Shown: one piece after another, positions 63,209-64,000 of the stretch
Position numbering within the stretch: the stretch's first letter is position 1
How the letters are laid out: the number at the start of each line of letters is the position of its first letter
NCBI GenBank assembly: GCA_016703545.1
Contig: JADJBX010000003.1
Span: 62,001-126,000, forward strand
Direction of reading: 5' to 3'
Origin: Candidatus Amarobacillus elongatus
Lineage (GTDB): Bacteria > Chloroflexota > Dehalococcoidia > Tepidiformales > Tepidiformaceae
Length of the DNA: 64,000 bases
The notes under the pieces: model-generated
Seen by the model: only the letters and a program-made list of their open reading frames with translations
What the model was told of the DNA's origin: nothing
The model's database searches: none
Made by a program: the position numbers and the translations under genes

Positions 63209-64000
63209 ATGACTGCTCCCCACAACGTGAACCCGGACGACCTCATCGCCGTGCGTCCGGCCCCTATTCGCCGGGTTGCGCCGATGCGGCCGCCCGCTCC
63301 CTGGCTCTTCGCCGGTGCGATGGCGGCCTCCATCGGCGTCGCGATCCTCGGTGGCCTCGTCCTCGGTTACATGGCCGCGACGGGCCACGGCATCGGCGAT
63401 ACGAAGTGGACCGAGTCCGTGCAGTCCCACGGGCATCTGCAGCTGTTCTCGTGGGTGGGCGTCTTCGTGCTCGCCCTGCTGTTCGAGTTCGGCGTGCGGT
63501 TGAACCAGGCGCCGATGCTGCCAGTCCGGCCCCGCCTGGCCGTGCTCGCGGCGGTCGGCCTCGGTCCGATCGTGTCCGCGCTCGGCCAGCTCGGCGTCCC
63601 ACCCGATACCGGGCTCATGCTCGCCGGGGCGGTCCTGCTCGCGGGCGGCGCGCTTGGCGGAGCGTGGCTCGTGGTTCGCATTCCCACCCCGCGGCCGTTC
63701 TCCATCGATGTGCATCCGTTGTGGCTGCGGGGCGCTGCTTGCTGGCTCGCAGCCGCGGCACTGGCGAACCTGGTGGCGGTCGCCCGCGCCGATGGCCGCA
63801 TCATCGCGCTCGAAGACGCATGGCTCGTGAACGAAGTGACCCTGCGCGGCTTCGTGATGTTCGCGATCGTGGGCGTCGGCCTGCGGGCGTTCCCCGGACA
63901 CCTCGGGCTCCTCATCGTGGAACAGCGCTGGCAGCGCATCTTCCTCGCGTGGTTCACCGCCGCCGTCGTGCTCTCGGTCGTGTCCGCGGGCGCGTTTGGG
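63209..64000 (+). CDS. NnrS-like multi-pass membrane protein (3' truncated)
   Basis: A reading frame open from ATG 63209 to the end of the window (264 codons seen). It has at least six hydrophobic segments. VQSHGHLQLFSWVGVFVLALLFEFG (residues 71-95) with its SHGH histidines is typical of NnrS/heme-copper-like membrane proteins linked to nitric oxide response. Other His and Arg residues lie in the later helices. The 3' end is outside the window, so the assignment is provisional. Confidence 0.7.
   Translation, partial: MTAPHNVNPDDLIAVRPAPIRRVAPMRPPAPWLFAGAMAASIGVAILGGLVLGYMAATGHGIGDTKWTESVQSHGHLQLFSWVGVFVLALLFEFGVRLNQAPMLPVRPRLAVLAAVGLGPIVSALGQLGVPPDTGLMLAGAVLLAGGALGGAWLVVRIPTPRPFSIDVHPLWLRGAACWLAAAALANLVAVARADGRIIALEDAWLVNEVTLRGFVMFAIVGVGLRAFPGHLGLLIVEQRWQRIFLAWFTAAVVLSVVSAGAFG

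Overview
The window is a GC-rich, gene-dense stretch of bacterial chromosome with almost no non-coding DNA; no gap between genes exceeds about 250 bases. No rRNA, tRNA, CRISPR array, insertion sequence or phage gene was found. The best taxonomic guess is a Chloroflexota bacterium, perhaps Dehalococcoidia or a related class. The reasons are the mix of F420 genes (npdG, cofE), the Firmicutes-like fakA/rpmB/rpe/degV/recG neighbourhood, Gram-positive-type SOS boxes, DUF2510/DUF805 proteins and likely leaderless promoters. This is an inference from gene content, not from a marker phylogeny.

Layout. 0-5 kb: end of mutS2, an SGNH-type protein and the tig-clpP-clpX protein-quality operon. 5-9 kb: a peptide ABC importer (binding protein plus two permeases, no ATPases). 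9-15.3 kb: a long minus-strand run containing two ferredoxins, a LysR regulator, a pseudouridine synthase, a cytidylate kinase-acyltransferase fusion, ispH and a PDZ-DUF512 protein. 15.4-18 kb: a small membrane protein and aspS. 18-22.3 kb: amidohydrolase, F420 genes, MarR, histidine phosphatase and a ModE-like regulator. 22.4-25.3 kb: an HtrA-like lipoprotein protease and a DHA2 transporter. 25.3-31.4 kb: fakA, rpmB, rpe, degV and recG. 31.4-33.4 kb: two lipid-related membrane proteins. 33.4-41.6 kb: a chemotaxis island (cheR, cheB, cheY, cheD, cheC, cheA, cheW) facing a divergent fliM, an unknown gene and cheX. 41.7-45.2 kb: pncC, a CoA-transferase pair, a GNAT and a DUF805 protein. 45.3-49.4 kb: uvrA behind an SOS box and an unknown protein. 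49.5-52.3 kb: gmk, tyrA, an HD protein and an M50 protease. 52.5-56.3 kb: two paralogous membrane-anchored beta-propeller-like proteins and a secreted transglycosylase. 56.3-64 kb: a thioesterase, dnaE2 with an SOS operator, a Pro/Thr-rich surface protein, a DNA glycosylase, a membrane-anchored matrixin-like protease and a truncated NnrS-like protein.

How the genes work together. DNA repair is well represented (mutS2, recG, uvrA, dnaE2, tag-like). uvrA and dnaE2 share a GAAC-N4-GTTC palindrome at the promoter, which points to a LexA regulon. The chemotaxis genes plus fliM suggest a flagellated cell. The propeller/transglycosylase trio, the matrixin-like protein and the stalked surface protein form an envelope-facing set of unknown purpose.

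Quality caveat. Seven conserved genes (tig, DUF512, ispH, amidohydrolase, recG, CoA-transferase beta, uvrA) are each broken by a single-base indel, several of them in short G/C runs. That looks like residual sequencing or assembly error rather than gene decay, so these genes are annotated as single CDS with a frameshift note.
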